Shown piece after piece: positions 49,108 to 60,545 of a stretch of DNA of 64,000 nt. The stretch is taken from assembly GCF_003265705.1 (NCBI RefSeq), contig NW_020313044.1, positions 3,569,644-3,633,643 of the forward strand, given 5' to 3'. Each line of letters starts with the position of its first letter. Positions within the stretch are counted from its first letter, which is position 1. The translations under genes and the position numbers were made by a program. The stretch is from Callorhinus ursinus (taxonomy: Eukaryota; Chordata; Mammalia; Carnivora; Otariidae). Under the pieces are notes generated by a model, which was not told where the DNA came from, searched no databases, and was given only the letters and a program-made list of their open reading frames with translations.

Positions 49108-49296
49108 GGGTGGCTCATTCAGTTGAGCGTCTGCCTTCAGCTCGGGTCATGATCCAGGGGTCCTGAGATCAAGCCTCACATAGGACTCCCTGCTCAGCCC
49201 CTGCTGAGAGAGAAGTCTGCTTCTCCCTTTCCTTCTGCCCCACCTCCACTTGTGCTCTCTTTCTATCAAAATAAATAATAAAATCTTAAAAAAAAG
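49108..49296 (+). mobile_element. SINEC, sense, slightly 5'-truncated
   Basis: Starts at gggtggctcattcag. 11-bp duplication aagtcagttga at 49097-49107 and 49297-49307. Confidence 0.95.
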
Positions 49297-49497
49297 AAGT
49301 CAGTTGATAATTTTACTGAGCATCCCTTGTACCTGCTGACTAGCTTCTTTTTGCTCATTTCAAGATTCTTTCTTTGTCTTTTAGTACTTCGGTTATAATG
49401 TACCTTAGTTTGGTTTATCCTTCTTGGAGTTCATTGGGCTTCTTGGATTTGTAGATACATGTCTTTCCTGAAATTTGGGGAATTTTTGGATATTATC

Positions 49498-50075
49498 TTT
49501 TCTTTTTGAACTTATTTTTTATTTTAATTCCCATATAGTTAACATACAGTGTTATATTAGTTTCAGGTGTACAGTACAGTTATTTGACAATTATATACAT
49601 TACTTGGTGCTCATCAAGATTAAGTGTACTCTTAATCCCCTTCACCTATTTCACCCATCTCCCTGCCCATCTTGCCTCTGGTAACCACCTGTTTTTTTCT
49701 CTATAGTTAATTAAAGAGAGCATGTGATATGATGAGCACGGGGTGTTATACTCAACTAATGAATCATTGAACTTTATATCAAAAACTAATGATGTACTAT
49801 GGCTAATTGAATTTAAATAAAATAAATAAATAAAAAGAAACAAAACTTTAGTTGAAAAAAGAGTCTTTTTTTTCTTTGTCTCCTTTTCCCCCTTTGTTTG
49901 GTTTCTTAAATTCCACATATGAATGAAATCATATGGTGTGTGTCTTTCTCTGACTGACTTTGCTTAGCATTATACTCTGTAGCTCCATCTATGTTGTTGC
50001 AAATGGCAAGATTTCATTCTTTTTTATGACTGAATAATATTCCATTGCATATATATACTACATCTTTGTTTTCAT
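49498..50075 (-). mobile_element. L1 3' end, antisense, with a nested sense L1 tip
   Basis: 3'-UTR text (cccatatagttaacatacag) to 49711, then interrupted, then ORF2 C-terminal text at about 49860-50060. Confidence 0.85.
49712..49858 (+). mobile_element. Very short L1 tip, sense, nested in an antisense L1
   Basis: About 145 bp of L1 3' end (gagcacggggtgttatactc to aataaataaataaa) in the opposite orientation to its host. Confidence 0.85.
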
Positions 50076-50499
50076 TTTCATTAAGTTTTTTATTTCATTT
50101 TTTAAAAGTTTTTTATTTTAATTCCAGTGTGGTTAACATACAGTGTTATATTAGTTTCAAATGTACAACATAGTGATTCAATAATTCTATATATTAATCA
50201 GTGCTCATCATGGTAAGTGTACTCTTTGATCCCCATCACCTATGTCACCCATCTCCCCACCCACCTCCCTCTGCTAACCATTAGTTTGTTCTGTATAGTT
50301 AAGAGTCTGTTTCTTGGTTTGTCTCTCTTTTTTTCTTTGTTCATTTTGTTCGTTTGTTTCTTAAATACCATATATGCATGAAATCAAGTGGTATTTGTCT
50401 TTCTCTGACTGACTGATTTCACTTAGCTTTATACTCTCTAGCTCCATTCATGTTACAGATGACAAGATTTCCTTCTTTTCTTGGGTAAATAATATTTCA

Positions 50500-50535
50500 C
50501 TATATATATATATATAATGAAATATATATATATAT
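50500..50535. repeat. TA microsatellite in L1
   Basis: Two runs of (ta)n around taatgaaata. Confidence 0.8.
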
Positions 50536-51836
50536 CCACATCCTCACCAATACTTGTTTCTTATATTCTTACTTGTTTCTTATGTTTCATATATATATAG
50601 CACCTTTTTCTTATCCCTTCATCAGTCAGTGGACACTTGGGTTGCTTCCACAATTTGGCTATTATAAATAATGCTGCAATAAACATAGGGGAGCATATAT
50701 CCCTTTGCTTTAGTGTTTTTATATACTTTAATTAAATACCCTCTAGAGTGATTACTGGATCGTAGGGTAGTTCTATTTTTAATTTTTTGAGGAACTGCCA
50801 TACTGTTTTCCATAGTGGCTGCACCAGTTTGCATTCCCACCAACAGTGCACGAGGGTTTCTTATTTTCCAGAGCTCACAAATCCTTGTTTCTTAGGTTTT
50901 TTATTTTCACCATTCCAACAGGTGTGAGGTGATATCTCATTGTAGTTTTGACTTGCATTTCCTTGATGATGAGTGATGTTGAGCACCTTTTCATGTGTCT
51001 GTTGACCATCTGGCTATCTTCTTTGGAGAAATGTCTGTTCATGTCTTCTCCCCATCTTTCAATTGGATTATTCATTTTTGGGGTGTTGAGTTGTATAAGT
51101 GCTTCATATATTTTTGGATATTAACCCTTTATTGGATATGTCATTTGCAAAAATCTTTCATTCAGTTGGTTGTCTATTAGGTTTTTGTTTTTTGGTTGTC
51201 TTTTAGGTTTGTTGATTGTTTCCTTTGCTGTGCAGCTTTTTATTTTGATGTAGGCCCAATAGTTTATTTTTGCTTTCATTTCCCTTGCCTCAGGAGACAT
51301 ATCTAGAAAAATGTTGCTATAGCCGATGTTAGAGAAATTACTGCTTCTGCTCTCGTCTAGGATTTTCATGGTTTCAGGTCTCACATTTACTTCCTTAATC
51401 CACTCCCCACCCCTTGATCCATTTTGAGTTTATTTTTGTATATGGTGTAAGAAAGTGGTCCAGTTTCATTCTTTTGCATATAGCTGTCCAGTTTTCCCAA
51501 GACCATTATTTGAAGAGACTGTTTCCCATTGCATATTCTTGCCTCCTTTGTCACATATTAATTGACCATATAATCATGGGTTTGTTTCTGCGCTTTCTCT
51601 CCTGTTCTATCGAACTGTTTTGATTACTACAGCTTTGTAGTATAACTTGGAAATCCAGAATTGTGATACCTCCAGCTTTATTTTTGATTTTCAACATTGC
51701 TTTGGCTATTTGGAGTGTTTTGTTGCTTCATACGAATTTCAGGATTGTTTATTCTAGTTCTGTGAGAACTGCTGTTGGTATTTTGATAGGGATTACACTA
51801 AATCTGTAGATTGCTTTATGTAGTCCGGACATTTTT

Positions 51837-52036
51837 CTTTTTTATTTTTTAAAATATTTTATTTATTTGCGAGAGAGAGAATGAGAGACAGAGAGCATGA
51901 GAGAGAGGGGGGTCAGAGGGAGAAGCTGACTCCCTGCTGAGCAGGGAGCCTGATGTGGGACTCGATCCCAGGACTCCAGGATCATGACCTGAGCCAAAGG
52001 CAGTTGCTTAACCAACTGAGCCACCCAGGCACCCCT
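51837..52036 (-). mobile_element. SINEC, antisense, in L1
   Basis: 10-bp duplication ggacattttt at 51827-51836 and 52037-52046. Confidence 0.95.
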
Positions 52037-52655
52037 GGACATTTTTCAATATTTGTTCTTCCAATACATGAACATGGAATATCTTTCCATTTGTTTGTGT
52101 CATCTTCAATTTCTTTCATTAGTGTCTTCTAATTTTCAGAGTACAGGTCTTTCACCTCCTTGTTTAAGTTTGTTCCTAGGTATTTTATTATTTTTGGTGC
52201 AGTTGTAAATGGGGATATTTTCTTAATTTCTCTTTCTGCTGCTTTATTATTAGTATAAAGAAATGTGATGGATTTCTGTAGACTGATTTTATATTCTTCC
52301 ACCTTACTGAATTCATTTATCAGTTCTAGTAATTTTTTTGGAGGAGTCCTTAGTGTTTTCTATACATGGTATCAGGTCAGGTTTAGTTTTGTGCAAATAG
52401 TGAAAGTTTTACTTCTTCCTTACCAATTTGGATGTCTTTTATTCCTTATTCTTGTCTGATTGCTGTGGCTAGGATTTCCAGTACTTTGTTGAATAAAAGT
52501 TGTGAGAATGGACATCCTTGTTTGTTCCTGATGTTAGGGGAAAAGGTCTTAGTTTTTCACCACTGAGTATGATGTTAGCTCTGGATTTCTCATATATTGT
52601 CTTTATTATGTTATTTATTGTGTTTATTATGTTCCCTCTAAACCTACTTGGTTGA

Positions 52656-53513
52656 GGAAACTTCATACTGTTTTCCAGAATGTTTGCACCAGTTTGCATT
52701 CCCACCAATGGTATAAGAAGGTTCCCCTTTCTCCACATCTTTGCCAACATCTGTTGTTTCCTTTGTTGTTAATTTTAGCCATTCTGACTGGTGTGAGGTG
52801 GTATCTCATGGTGGTTTTGATTTGTATTTCCCTGATGATGAGGAATGTTGAGTATCTTTTCATGTGTCTGTTAGCCATCTGGATGTCTTCTTTGGAAAAA
52901 TGTCTATTCTTGTCTTCTGACCATTTCTTAACTGGATTATTCATTTTTGAGGTGTTGAATTTGATAAGTTCTTTATGGATTTTGGATACTAACCCTTTAT
53001 CAGATATGTCATTTTCAAATATCTTCTCCTATTCCATGGATTGCCTTTTAGTTTTGTTTAGTTTAGTTGATTTTTTTCCTTCACTGTGCAGAAGCTTTTT
53101 ATCTTGATGAAGTCCCAATAGTTCACTTTTTGCTTTTGTTTCCCTTGCCTCCAGTGATGTGTCTAGTAAGAAGTTGCTATGGCTGAAGTCAAAGACGTTG
53201 CTGCCTGTGTTCTTTAGGATTTTGTTGGTTGCCTGTCTCATATTTAGGTCTTTTAACAATTTTGAATTTATTTTTGTGTATGGTGTAAGAAAGTGGTCCA
53301 GTTGGGAAAACTGGACAACTAGATAGACTTTTCAAATTTTCTATCTCTCCCTGATTCAGTTTTGGGAGATTATATGTTTCTAGGAATTTATCTATTTCTT
53401 CTAGATTGTCCAACTTGCTGGTATATAATTTTTCATAATATTCTTTTACAATCCTTTGTATTTCTGTGGTGTCAGTTATTTCTCCTCTTTCATTTCTGAT
53501 TTTTTTTTATTTG

Positions 53514-53544
<31 letters not shown>

Positions 53545-54745
53545 ATGAGTTTGGTCAAAGTTTTATCAATTTTTTCTATCTTTTTAAAGAACTAACTTCT
53601 GGTTCCATTGATCTGTTCTATTCTTTTAGTTTCTATTTTGCTTATTTCTGCCCTAACCTTTATTATTTCCTCCCTTCTACTGGTTTTGGGTTTTGTTTGT
53701 TCTTTTTCTAGCTCCTTTAGATATAAGGTTAAATTGTTTATTGGAGATTGTTCTTGCTTCTTGAGTTAGGCCTTTATGGCTGTAAACTTCCCTCCTAGGT
53801 CAGGTTTTGCTGCATCCCAAAGATTTTGGACTGCTGTGTTTTCATTTTCATTTGTCTCCATGTATTTTTTTTATTTCCTCTTTGATTTCTGGCTGACCCA
53901 TTCATTGTTTAATAGCATGTTATTTAACCTCCATGTATTTCTGCTGTTTCCAGATTTTTTTCTTGTGGTTGATTTCTAGATTTATTTATTTATTTGTTTG
54001 TTTGTTTATTTATTTATTTTTAAGATTTTATTTATTTATTTGACAGAGAGAGACACAGTGAGAGAGGGAACACAAGCAGGGGGAGTGGGAGAGGGAGAAG
54101 CAGGCTTCCCGCTGAGCAGGGAGCCTGATGTGGGGCTTGATCCCAGGACCCTGGGATTATGACCTGAGACGAAGGCAGACGCTTGATAACTGAGCTACCC
54201 AGGTGCCCCATGATTTCTAGTTTTATAGCATTGTTGTGGCCTGGTATGACTTCAATCTTTTTTAATTTGTTTGACTCATTTTATGGCCTAATATCTGATC
54301 TGTTCTGGAAAATGTTCCTTGTGTACTTGAAAGGAATGTCTATTCTGCTGTTTTAGGTTATGGAATGTTCTGAATATATCTGTTAAATCCATCTCGTCCA
54401 TTCTGTCATTCAAAGCCACTCTTTTCCATGATTTTCTATTTGGATGATCTGTCCATTGATGTAAGTGGGATGTTAAAGTCCCCTACTATTGTTGTTATTA
54501 CTATCAAACTTCCTTTATGTTTGTTATTAGCTGCTTTATGTATTTGGGTGTTACTATGTTGGATGCGTAAATATTTACCATTGGTATATCTTCTTGTTGC
54601 ATTGTTCTGTTTATGAGTGTATAGTGTCCTTCTTTGTCTCTTGTTACAGTCTTTGTTTTAAAGTCTATTTTTTCTGATATAAGCATTACTACCTAGCTTT
54701 CTTTTTATATATCCATTTGCATGATAAATTCTTCTCTACCCCTTT
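52656..54745 (-). mobile_element. Second L1, antisense, with internal deletion
   Basis: Starts again in ORF2 C-terminal text (accagtttgcattcccacca) at 52688. It jumps at about 53310-53330 from mid-ORF2 to the reverse transcriptase front, then continues through the endonuclease region to about 54745. A TC repeat lies at 53519-53543. Confidence 0.82.
53980..54210 (-). mobile_element. SINEC, antisense, in L1
   Basis: 10-bp duplication tgatttctag at 53970-53979 and 54211-54220. The tail has expanded TTTA/TTTG units. Confidence 0.95.
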
Positions 54746-54935
54746 ACTTTTTTTAAAAGAAATTTTTATTTAAATTCTGGTTAGTTAACATACAGTATAG
54801 CTTTAGTTTAGGTGAACAATATAGTGACCCAACACTTTCATACATCATGAGGTGTTCATCACAAATCCACCATTTAATCCATCCTCCACTTCCCTTCTGG
54901 TAACCATCAATTTGTTCTCTATAGTTAAGTGTCTG

Positions 54936-55030
54936 AGGGGCACCTGGCTGACTCAGTCAGTAGAGCATGCAACTCTTGATCTTAGGGTTGTGAGTTTGAG
55001 CCCACATTGGGGGTATAGTTTAAAAAAAAT
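54936..55030 (+). mobile_element. Short-form SINEC, sense
   Basis: About 95 bp with head ggggcacctggctgactcag and tail tttaaaaaaaataaaag. Same short type as 11368-11471. Confidence 0.85.
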
Positions 55031-55047
55031 AAAAGAGGCTGTTTCTT

Positions 55048-55243
55048 TTTTTTTTAAGATTTTATTTATTTATTTGAGAGAAAGAGAGAATGAGAGATAG
55101 AGAGCACGAGAGGGAAGAGGGTCAGAGGGAGAAGCAGACTCCCTGCCGAGCAGGGAGCCTGATGTGGGACTCGATCCCGGGACTCCAGGATCATGACCCG
55201 AGCCGAAGGCAGTCGCTTAACCTACTGAGCCACCCAGGCACCC
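55048..55243 (-). mobile_element. SINEC, antisense
   Basis: 17-bp duplication aaaagaggctgtttctt at 55031-55047 and 55244-55260. Confidence 0.97.
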
Positions 55244-55417
55244 AAAAGAGGCTGTTTCTTAGTTTGCCTTTCTCTCTTTTTCTACCTTTGCTTGTTTTGT
55301 TTTATTTCCTAAATTCCACATATGAGTGAAATCACATGGTATTTGTCTTTCTCTGACTGACTTATTTCACTTAGCATAATATTCTATAGCTCCATCCATG
55401 TTGTTGCAAATTTCATT

Positions 55418-55447
55418 TTTATATGTATATATATATACATATTATAC

Positions 55448-55487
<40 letters not shown>

Positions 55488-55488
55488 G
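55418..55488. repeat. (TA)n microsatellite
   Basis: About 40 bp of pure TA at 55449-55485 with imperfect flanks. Confidence 0.9.
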
Positions 55489-55554
55489 CAGACTCCATTC
55501 ACCACCCATGAAATCATGGTCCGAGCTTAACTGACTGGGCCACCCAAGCACCCC
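55489..55554 (-). mobile_element. SINE head fragment, antisense
   Basis: Ends gggccacccaagcacccc. The rest has been lost, apparently into the TA repeat. Confidence 0.75.
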
Positions 55555-55555
55555 A

Positions 55556-55815
55556 GATCTATTCAGATTCTATAGCTATTTGCTCTGTGGTTACCATGGA
55601 CATTGCATTTAATATCTTAAAGTTATCACCCTCTAATTTGAGTTTATACCAGCTTAACTTGAACTCTGCTATTTTAACAGCTCTGATAACAAATTTTCCA
55701 GGCATTACACTCCTGTTTATTTTTCCTTTGAAGATAGTATTGTGTAGCCTTTTATTTTCATAATCACAACGATGACAATATAGTCCATGATTAACTATTG
55801 TTTTAAGTTTCAATT
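55556..55815 (-). mobile_element. Old L1 ORF1-region relic, antisense
   Basis: Text such as gtggttaccatggacattgc and taatttgagtttataccagc, as in the L1M 5' region. An 84-codon - strand frame here is a shadow of it. Confidence 0.55.
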
Positions 55816-56360
55816 AAGTGTCATCTGATCATTGTAAATGACATTTTTCTATACTGAGAATATATTCAAATTGAACAATTTTCATAAAAATAAAGAGGAT
55901 GAAACGTTACAATATAGCTGAAATTATAAAGATTGTAGTTTTCAAAATTAAAGCTTGATAATTATATAGTTTTCAGTTAAATATAGATACGTTATAAAAG
56001 GTAAAATAAGTTTTTAACTGTAGAAAACAAAAGTATATTTAATTCAACAGTTTTATGTTTGAAATATCTGAATGCCAGTAAATTGTGGTTAGAATTTATT
56101 CTATGTATTCTTCATAGTAATAAAATGCATAAAAGGAAATCTATACATTAAAGTACCTTGCATATTAAAATATTAACAGTATTGCCTAAATCTACTGGTA
56201 TTTTTAAAAGTTCCAAATTCTGAATTTGCTTCATTTTAAGAATAAGTGAGATTTGAAGTGTACCAGTCTTTAAAAGACATAACTGAAAATGATTGCATTG
56301 AGTAAATTGCAAATGAATATATAGACTTTTGGAAATCAGTGAATGAATCTCAAATCTACA
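55816..56360. other. AT-rich single-copy sequence upstream of PCDHA exon
   Basis: No repeat family or gene recognised. It is the only SINE-free stretch of this kind near the exon. Confidence 0.5.
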
Positions 56361-56367
56361 CCATTAG

Positions 56368-56382
56368 CCACATGATGTCGCT
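56368..56382 (+). promoter_or_regulatory. CTCF-like conserved sequence element (CSE) of the PCDHA promoter
   Basis: CCACATGATGTCGCT agrees with the CTCF core pattern at about 12 of 15 positions and contains the CGCT box shared by clustered protocadherin promoters. It lies 165 bp upstream of the chosen ATG, within the usual CSE distance. CTCF/cohesin looping from these sites to distal enhancers selects which variable exon is transcribed. Confidence 0.6.
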
Positions 56383-56546
56383 GTATACCACAAAGTCTTG
56401 TCACCAAAAACTAAAGGAGGAAGCTCCATTTTGTCACAGCCTGAGAGAAGACAAAAACGGCCGGGAGATATATTATTCAAGATATAAAGTAAAGAGAGTA
56501 TGACTTTGAAGTGAGAGAGCGGTACCAAATTTTTAGTGGTTTTGCG

Positions 56547-57881
56547 ATGCTGTTTCCTAGGCAAGGAGGCAAGGGAGCCCTGCGTTTGTTGCTCTCCGTT
56601 CTGCTCCTCGCAGCCTGGAAGACTGGGAGTGGTCAGGTCCACTACTCGGTCGCCGAGGAGGCCAAACACGGCACCTTCGTGGGCCGCATCGCCCAAGACT
56701 TGGGGCTGGAGCTGGCAGAGCTGGTGCCGCGCCTTTTCCGGGTGGCGTCCAAAGGCCACGGGGACCTTCTGGAGGTAAATCTGCAGAATGGCATTTTGTT
56801 TGTGAATTCTCGGATCGACCGGGAGGAGCTGTGCAGGCGGAGCGCGGAGTGCAGCCTCCACCTGGAGGTGATCGTGGACAGGCCGCTGCAGGTTTTCCAT
56901 GTGGTGGTGGAGGTGAAGGACATTAATGATAACCCACCGGTTTTCAGAGCAAGAGAACAAAGGTTATTTATTCCTGAATCTAGACTGGTGGATTCACGTT
57001 TCCCGATAGAGGGCGCTGCTGATGAGGACATTGGTACCAACGCTCTTCTAACTTACACCCTCAGCCCCAGCGATTATTTCTCTTTGGATGTACAGGCAAG
57101 TGATGAACTCAGTAAGTCACTTTCACTTGAATTGAGGAAATCTTTGGATAGAGAAGAAACATCAGAACTTCATTTATTATTGACAGCCACTGATGGGGGC
57201 AAACCAGAGCTGGAAGGTACAGTTCAGCTGCTGATCACAGTGCTGGACGTTAATGATAATGCCCCATTGTTTGCCCAGGCTGTGTACAGAGTCCATTTAT
57301 TAGAAAGTACAGCAAATGGAACATTAGTGACTACATTAAACGCCTCTGATGCCGATGAAGGTGTAAATGGAGAAATTGTTTTTTCCTTTGGCAGTGATGT
57401 TCCTCTAAACATTCAAAAAAACTTCAAAATTGATTCCAACTCAGGAGAAATTAGGCTAATTGGTAGACTGGATTATGAAGAAACAAAATCCTATGAAATT
57501 CAGGTAAAAGCAGTTGATAAAGGAAATCCTCCAATGTCGAATCACTGCAAGGTTTTAGTGAAAGTGCTGGATGTAAATGACAATGCTCCACAACTGGCAA
57601 TCACACCTCTGTCTTTGCCGGTCAGAGAGGACACTCCACTTGGCACCGTCATCGCCTTTGTCTCCGTGTCCGACCGTGACTCCGGTGTCTATGGGCAGGT
57701 GACCTGCTCTCTGATGCCTCACATCCCCTTCAAGCTGGTGTCCACCTTCAAGAATTACTATTCGCTGGTGNNNNNNNNNNCCAAGACCGACCTCATGGCC
57801 TTCAGCCCCAGCCTTCCTCCGTGTCTGAGTTCTACGGAGGGAACGGGTGAAAGAGAACCAGACTTAGCACATTTGCAAGAG
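56547..57881 (+). CDS. PCDHA: Protocadherin alpha variable first exon, interrupted by an N gap
   Basis: From ATG 56547 the frame runs 408 codons to the gap. Signal peptide at 1-29 ([11 protein letters not shown] core). EC1 at about 30-130 has the alpha-type C-X5-C (CRRSAEC). Then come EC2 about 135-240, EC3 about 245-345 and the start of EC4. Calcium linkers DINDN, DVNDN, DVNDN lie at residues 125, 234 and 342. After the 10 Ns, 33 codons from 57783 ([12 protein letters not shown]...) form the end of the cytoplasmic variable part. They stop at a phase-0 donor GAG|gtgagt (57881/57882) that would splice to the constant exons. An upstream in-frame ATG at 56511 is rejected because it precedes the signal peptide. 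EC4-6, the membrane segment and most of the tail are missing, so about 1 kb is absent. Neuronal homophilic adhesion/identity receptor. Position next to ZMAT2 suggests the PCDHA1 slot, but the isoform is not proven. Confidence 0.93.
57771..57780. other. Assembly gap (10 Ns)
   Basis: Placeholder gap within the PCDHA exon. The protein jumps from early EC4 to the cytoplasmic tail, so the true size is far larger than 10 bases. Confidence 0.98.
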
Positions 57882-58042
57882 GTGAGTTCGTATTAAAAAC
57901 TGCCTTACTCTTTTAGCCTAACTCTCAGTTTTATCGTCTAAGGTTCGTCATTCTCAGTTGTAACATTATTCTTTAATTTTGCTCGTCTTTATGGTATTTA
58001 ATGAGTGTTATTGACATCATGGATTGAATTATTGTTCAGATT
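57882..58042 (+). other. Start of PCDHA intervening sequence
   Basis: Begins with the donor gtgagttcg. Single-copy, no other signal. Confidence 0.7.
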
Positions 58043-58224
58043 GGGGCGCCTGGGTGGCTCAGTCGGTTAAGCTTCGGACTATATTTCGGCTCAGGTCCTG
58101 ATCTCAAGGTTCAGGAGATTGAGCCTCAGGTGGGGCTAGCTCAGAGTTCTGTGCCTGCTTAAAGATTCTCTCTCTTCACCTCTCCCCCCACCCCACGCGC
58201 CTGTTCTGTCTCTCCAAACAAATA
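58043..58224 (+). mobile_element. SINEC, sense
   Basis: 12-bp duplication attgttcagatt at 58031-58042 and 58225-58236. Confidence 0.95.
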
Positions 58225-58525
58225 ATTGTTCAGATTGAAATCGTAAATAAAAAGCCATAACAAATTGCCCATAATGCTAATCATTTGTGCGGGTTTTTTA
58301 AAGTATTACTAACAGTTTGTAAGTATTTATTTCCTATGTGCACATTTGCAAGAAACCACACATTATAAATACTTAAGCGTTCAGAAAGGTTTGTTTTAAT
58401 GAGGCTAATGAGAATTTTAAAACAAATGTCTTTATTTAAAAAATTTATACATATGCCCGTATATGTGTTTTATTTTAAAGAGCACATAACCTTTTACAAA
58501 AATGCCTTTTAAAAGTTCATTTTTT

Positions 58526-58713
58526 TGTTTTTAAAAAATATTTTATTTATTTACTTGAGAGAGGAGAAAGAGAGCACAGAGGGAGACAGAGAAGCAATGC
58601 CTCCCCTCTCCCCGGTGAGCAGGGAGCCCGATGGAGGGCTTGATCCCAGGGCCCTGGGATCATGACCTGAGCCAAAGGCAGACACCCAGCCGACTGAGCC
58701 ACCCAGGTGCCCC
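58526..58713 (-). mobile_element. SINEC, antisense
   Basis: Head cacccaggtgcccc. Followed by a long A-run at 58731-58760. Confidence 0.93.
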
Positions 58714-58727
58714 AGTTCTTTTTTGTT

Positions 58728-58730
<3 letters not shown>

Positions 58731-58760
<30 letters not shown>
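58731..58760. repeat. Poly-A run (about 29 A)
   Basis: Uninterrupted homopolymer just beyond the SINE head, on the side opposite its own tail. Confidence 0.9.
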
Positions 58761-58762
<2 letters not shown>

Positions 58763-58769
58763 TTTTTGG

Positions 58770-59222
58770 TTTGGTCCCTCCTCATTTTCTTCTGGGCACA
58801 TCACCATTCCTGTCAGGTATCCAATACAAAGGAGGCTTGTGATTTTCTTTTCACATATTTATTTGCAGTCACTTAATTGCTCCACATGTGCATGCATCTG
58901 GTGGATTTTTTTGTTATTGTTTATTTTAGAAAGTTTATTAGGATAGGTAATGCATTTTACACTTCTCAATCACCAATGTCTTTGGAAATCCCCACAAATC
59001 TGATACTTTTAATAGCTGTCTAGTACCTCATAATGCAGGATGAATCACTGATATATTCAGTTATTCACTTGTTGAGCACTTTGTTTCAAGTGTTCTTTTG
59101 CCCTCATAAACCATGCTGAACTATCATTTACATATTTCTAAAATATTGGTGCTTTTATTCCTGTGAAATTCACTTTCAGACATGGAACAGACACATCAAA
59201 GGGTATTAATAATTTTAATTTT
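58770..59222. other. Gene-free, AT-rich; probable old LINE relic
   Basis: No gene. Patches such as tagtacctcataatgcagga resemble old L1/L2 3' text, but assignment is weak. Confidence 0.4.
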
Positions 59223-59237
59223 AAAATGTGTTCCTAG

Positions 59238-59441
59238 AGGGGCACCTTGGTAGCTCAGTCGTTAGGCATCTGCCTTCAGCTTGGGTCATGATCCCAGGAT
59301 CCTGGGATTGAGCCCCCGGAGCCCGGCATTGGACTCCCTGCTTGGTTGGGAACCCTACTTCTCCCTCTCCCACTCCCCCTGCTTGTGTTCCCTCTCTCAC
59401 TGTGTCTCTCTCTGTCAAATAAATAAATAAAATCTTTTTTA
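59238..59441 (+). mobile_element. SINEC, sense (first of a same-site pair)
   Basis: 15-bp duplication aaaatgtgttcctag at 59223-59237, with one mismatch at 59442-59456. Confidence 0.95.
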
Positions 59442-59456
59442 AAAATGTGTTGCTAG

Positions 59457-59652
59457 GGGCCCCTGGGTGGCTCAGTCGTTAAGCGTCTGCCTTCCGCTCA
59501 GGTTGTGATCCTAGGGTCCTGGGGTCGAGCCCCAAGTCGGACTCCCTGCTCTGCGGGAAGACTGCTTCTCCCTCTCCTGCTCCCCCTGCTTGTGTTCCCT
59601 CTCTCGCTGTGTCTCTCTCTGTCAAATAAATAAATAAAATCTTTAAAAAAAA
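59457..59652 (+). mobile_element. SINEC, sense (second of a same-site pair)
   Basis: 10-bp duplication gtgttgctag at 59447-59456 and 59653-59662. The left copy coincides with the right duplication of the first SINE. Confidence 0.95.
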
Positions 59653-59819
59653 GTGTTGCTAGAGTACATTCCAAGAATTTTGTCGTACTTTTAATTTCCA
59701 CCAAGTAATGAGCACTCTTTCTTATCTCTAAAATCAATAGTGGTTTTATATATCATTGTAACTTTAATTTTAATTCCACATACCACCAGTGAATTTGAGC
59801 ATATTGTCATTTGTATTTA

Positions 59820-60545
59820 GTTTTCTTTGATTTGTCAGTTAAATTCCTTGCCCACTTTTATTTGAAAAGTTTTTTTTTTCAGTTTAGGAAAGTCCTTTGT
59901 AAAGTATAGATATTAACTTTTATCTTTTAACTACTTCACAAATTTTTTTCCTCCTATACAATTTATGTTGATTTGTTTATAGTATATTTTGCCATGTAAA
60001 AGTGTTTTTTATATTTCTATATTAAAATATGTCTATTTTTCTTTTATGGATTTTATAGTCTCCATGTTTAGTTAGGAAGATCTTAATTTTTGTATGGAAC
60101 ATCCATTAATTAATATAATAAACATTTATTTCTAATTTTAAGTTTATTTGAAAAATTGAAATATAATTGACCCATAACATTGTATTCATTTTGGATATAC
60201 AATGTAATTATTTGATATTTGTATATATTGGGAAATGATCACCACAGTAAGTCTAGTTAATACCCATCACCATATATTGTTACAAAATTTTTTTCTTGTA
60301 ATGAGAACTCTTCAGATCTACTCTTTTAGCAACCTTCAAATATGCAATTCAGTATTATTAACTATAGTAACTATTCTGTATATTACTTATTTATTTTATA
60401 ACCAGAAGTTTGTAACTTTTGCTCACCTTCACCCATTTTGCCCACTCTCATCCACTGCAAATGGCAAGCACCAATCTGTTCTCTGTGTCTTTTAATTTTT
60501 TTTAGGTTCCACATAAGTGAGATCATTTTTCTTTTTCTTCTTTTT
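59820..60545 (-). mobile_element. Old L1 3'-end relics, antisense
   Basis: ORF2 C-terminal-like text to about 60110, then an L1M 3' UTR (attgaaatataattgaccca) at 60140-60540. Confidence 0.7.

Larger units (their letters stand above)
47067..49497 (-). mobile_element. Old L1M relic, antisense (ORF2 front and ORF1)
   Basis: Antisense endonuclease/RT text 47070-47450 and 47662-48360, then ORF1-region text 48570-49475 (ttgtagggcaggttttgtgg). Interrupted by three SINEs. A closely similar block recurs at 61640-63150. Confidence 0.78.
50090..52655 (-). mobile_element. L1 3' half, antisense
   Basis: Antisense 3' UTR (ccagtgtggttaacatacag) then ORF2 pieces on the - strand at 50622-50843, 50875-51075, 51121-51384 and 52469-52750, the last crossing the junction. 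It ends abruptly at about 52655. Confidence 0.88.
54746..55430 (-). mobile_element. L1 3' end, antisense, split by two SINEs
   Basis: 3'-UTR text (ctggttagttaacatacagt) to 54935, resuming at 55261 (cttatttcacttagcataat). Confidence 0.88.

Noticed and set aside
56364..57040. Long - strand frames opposite the PCDHA exon
   Set aside because: Shadows of a GC-rich coding exon, without domains or own promoter.
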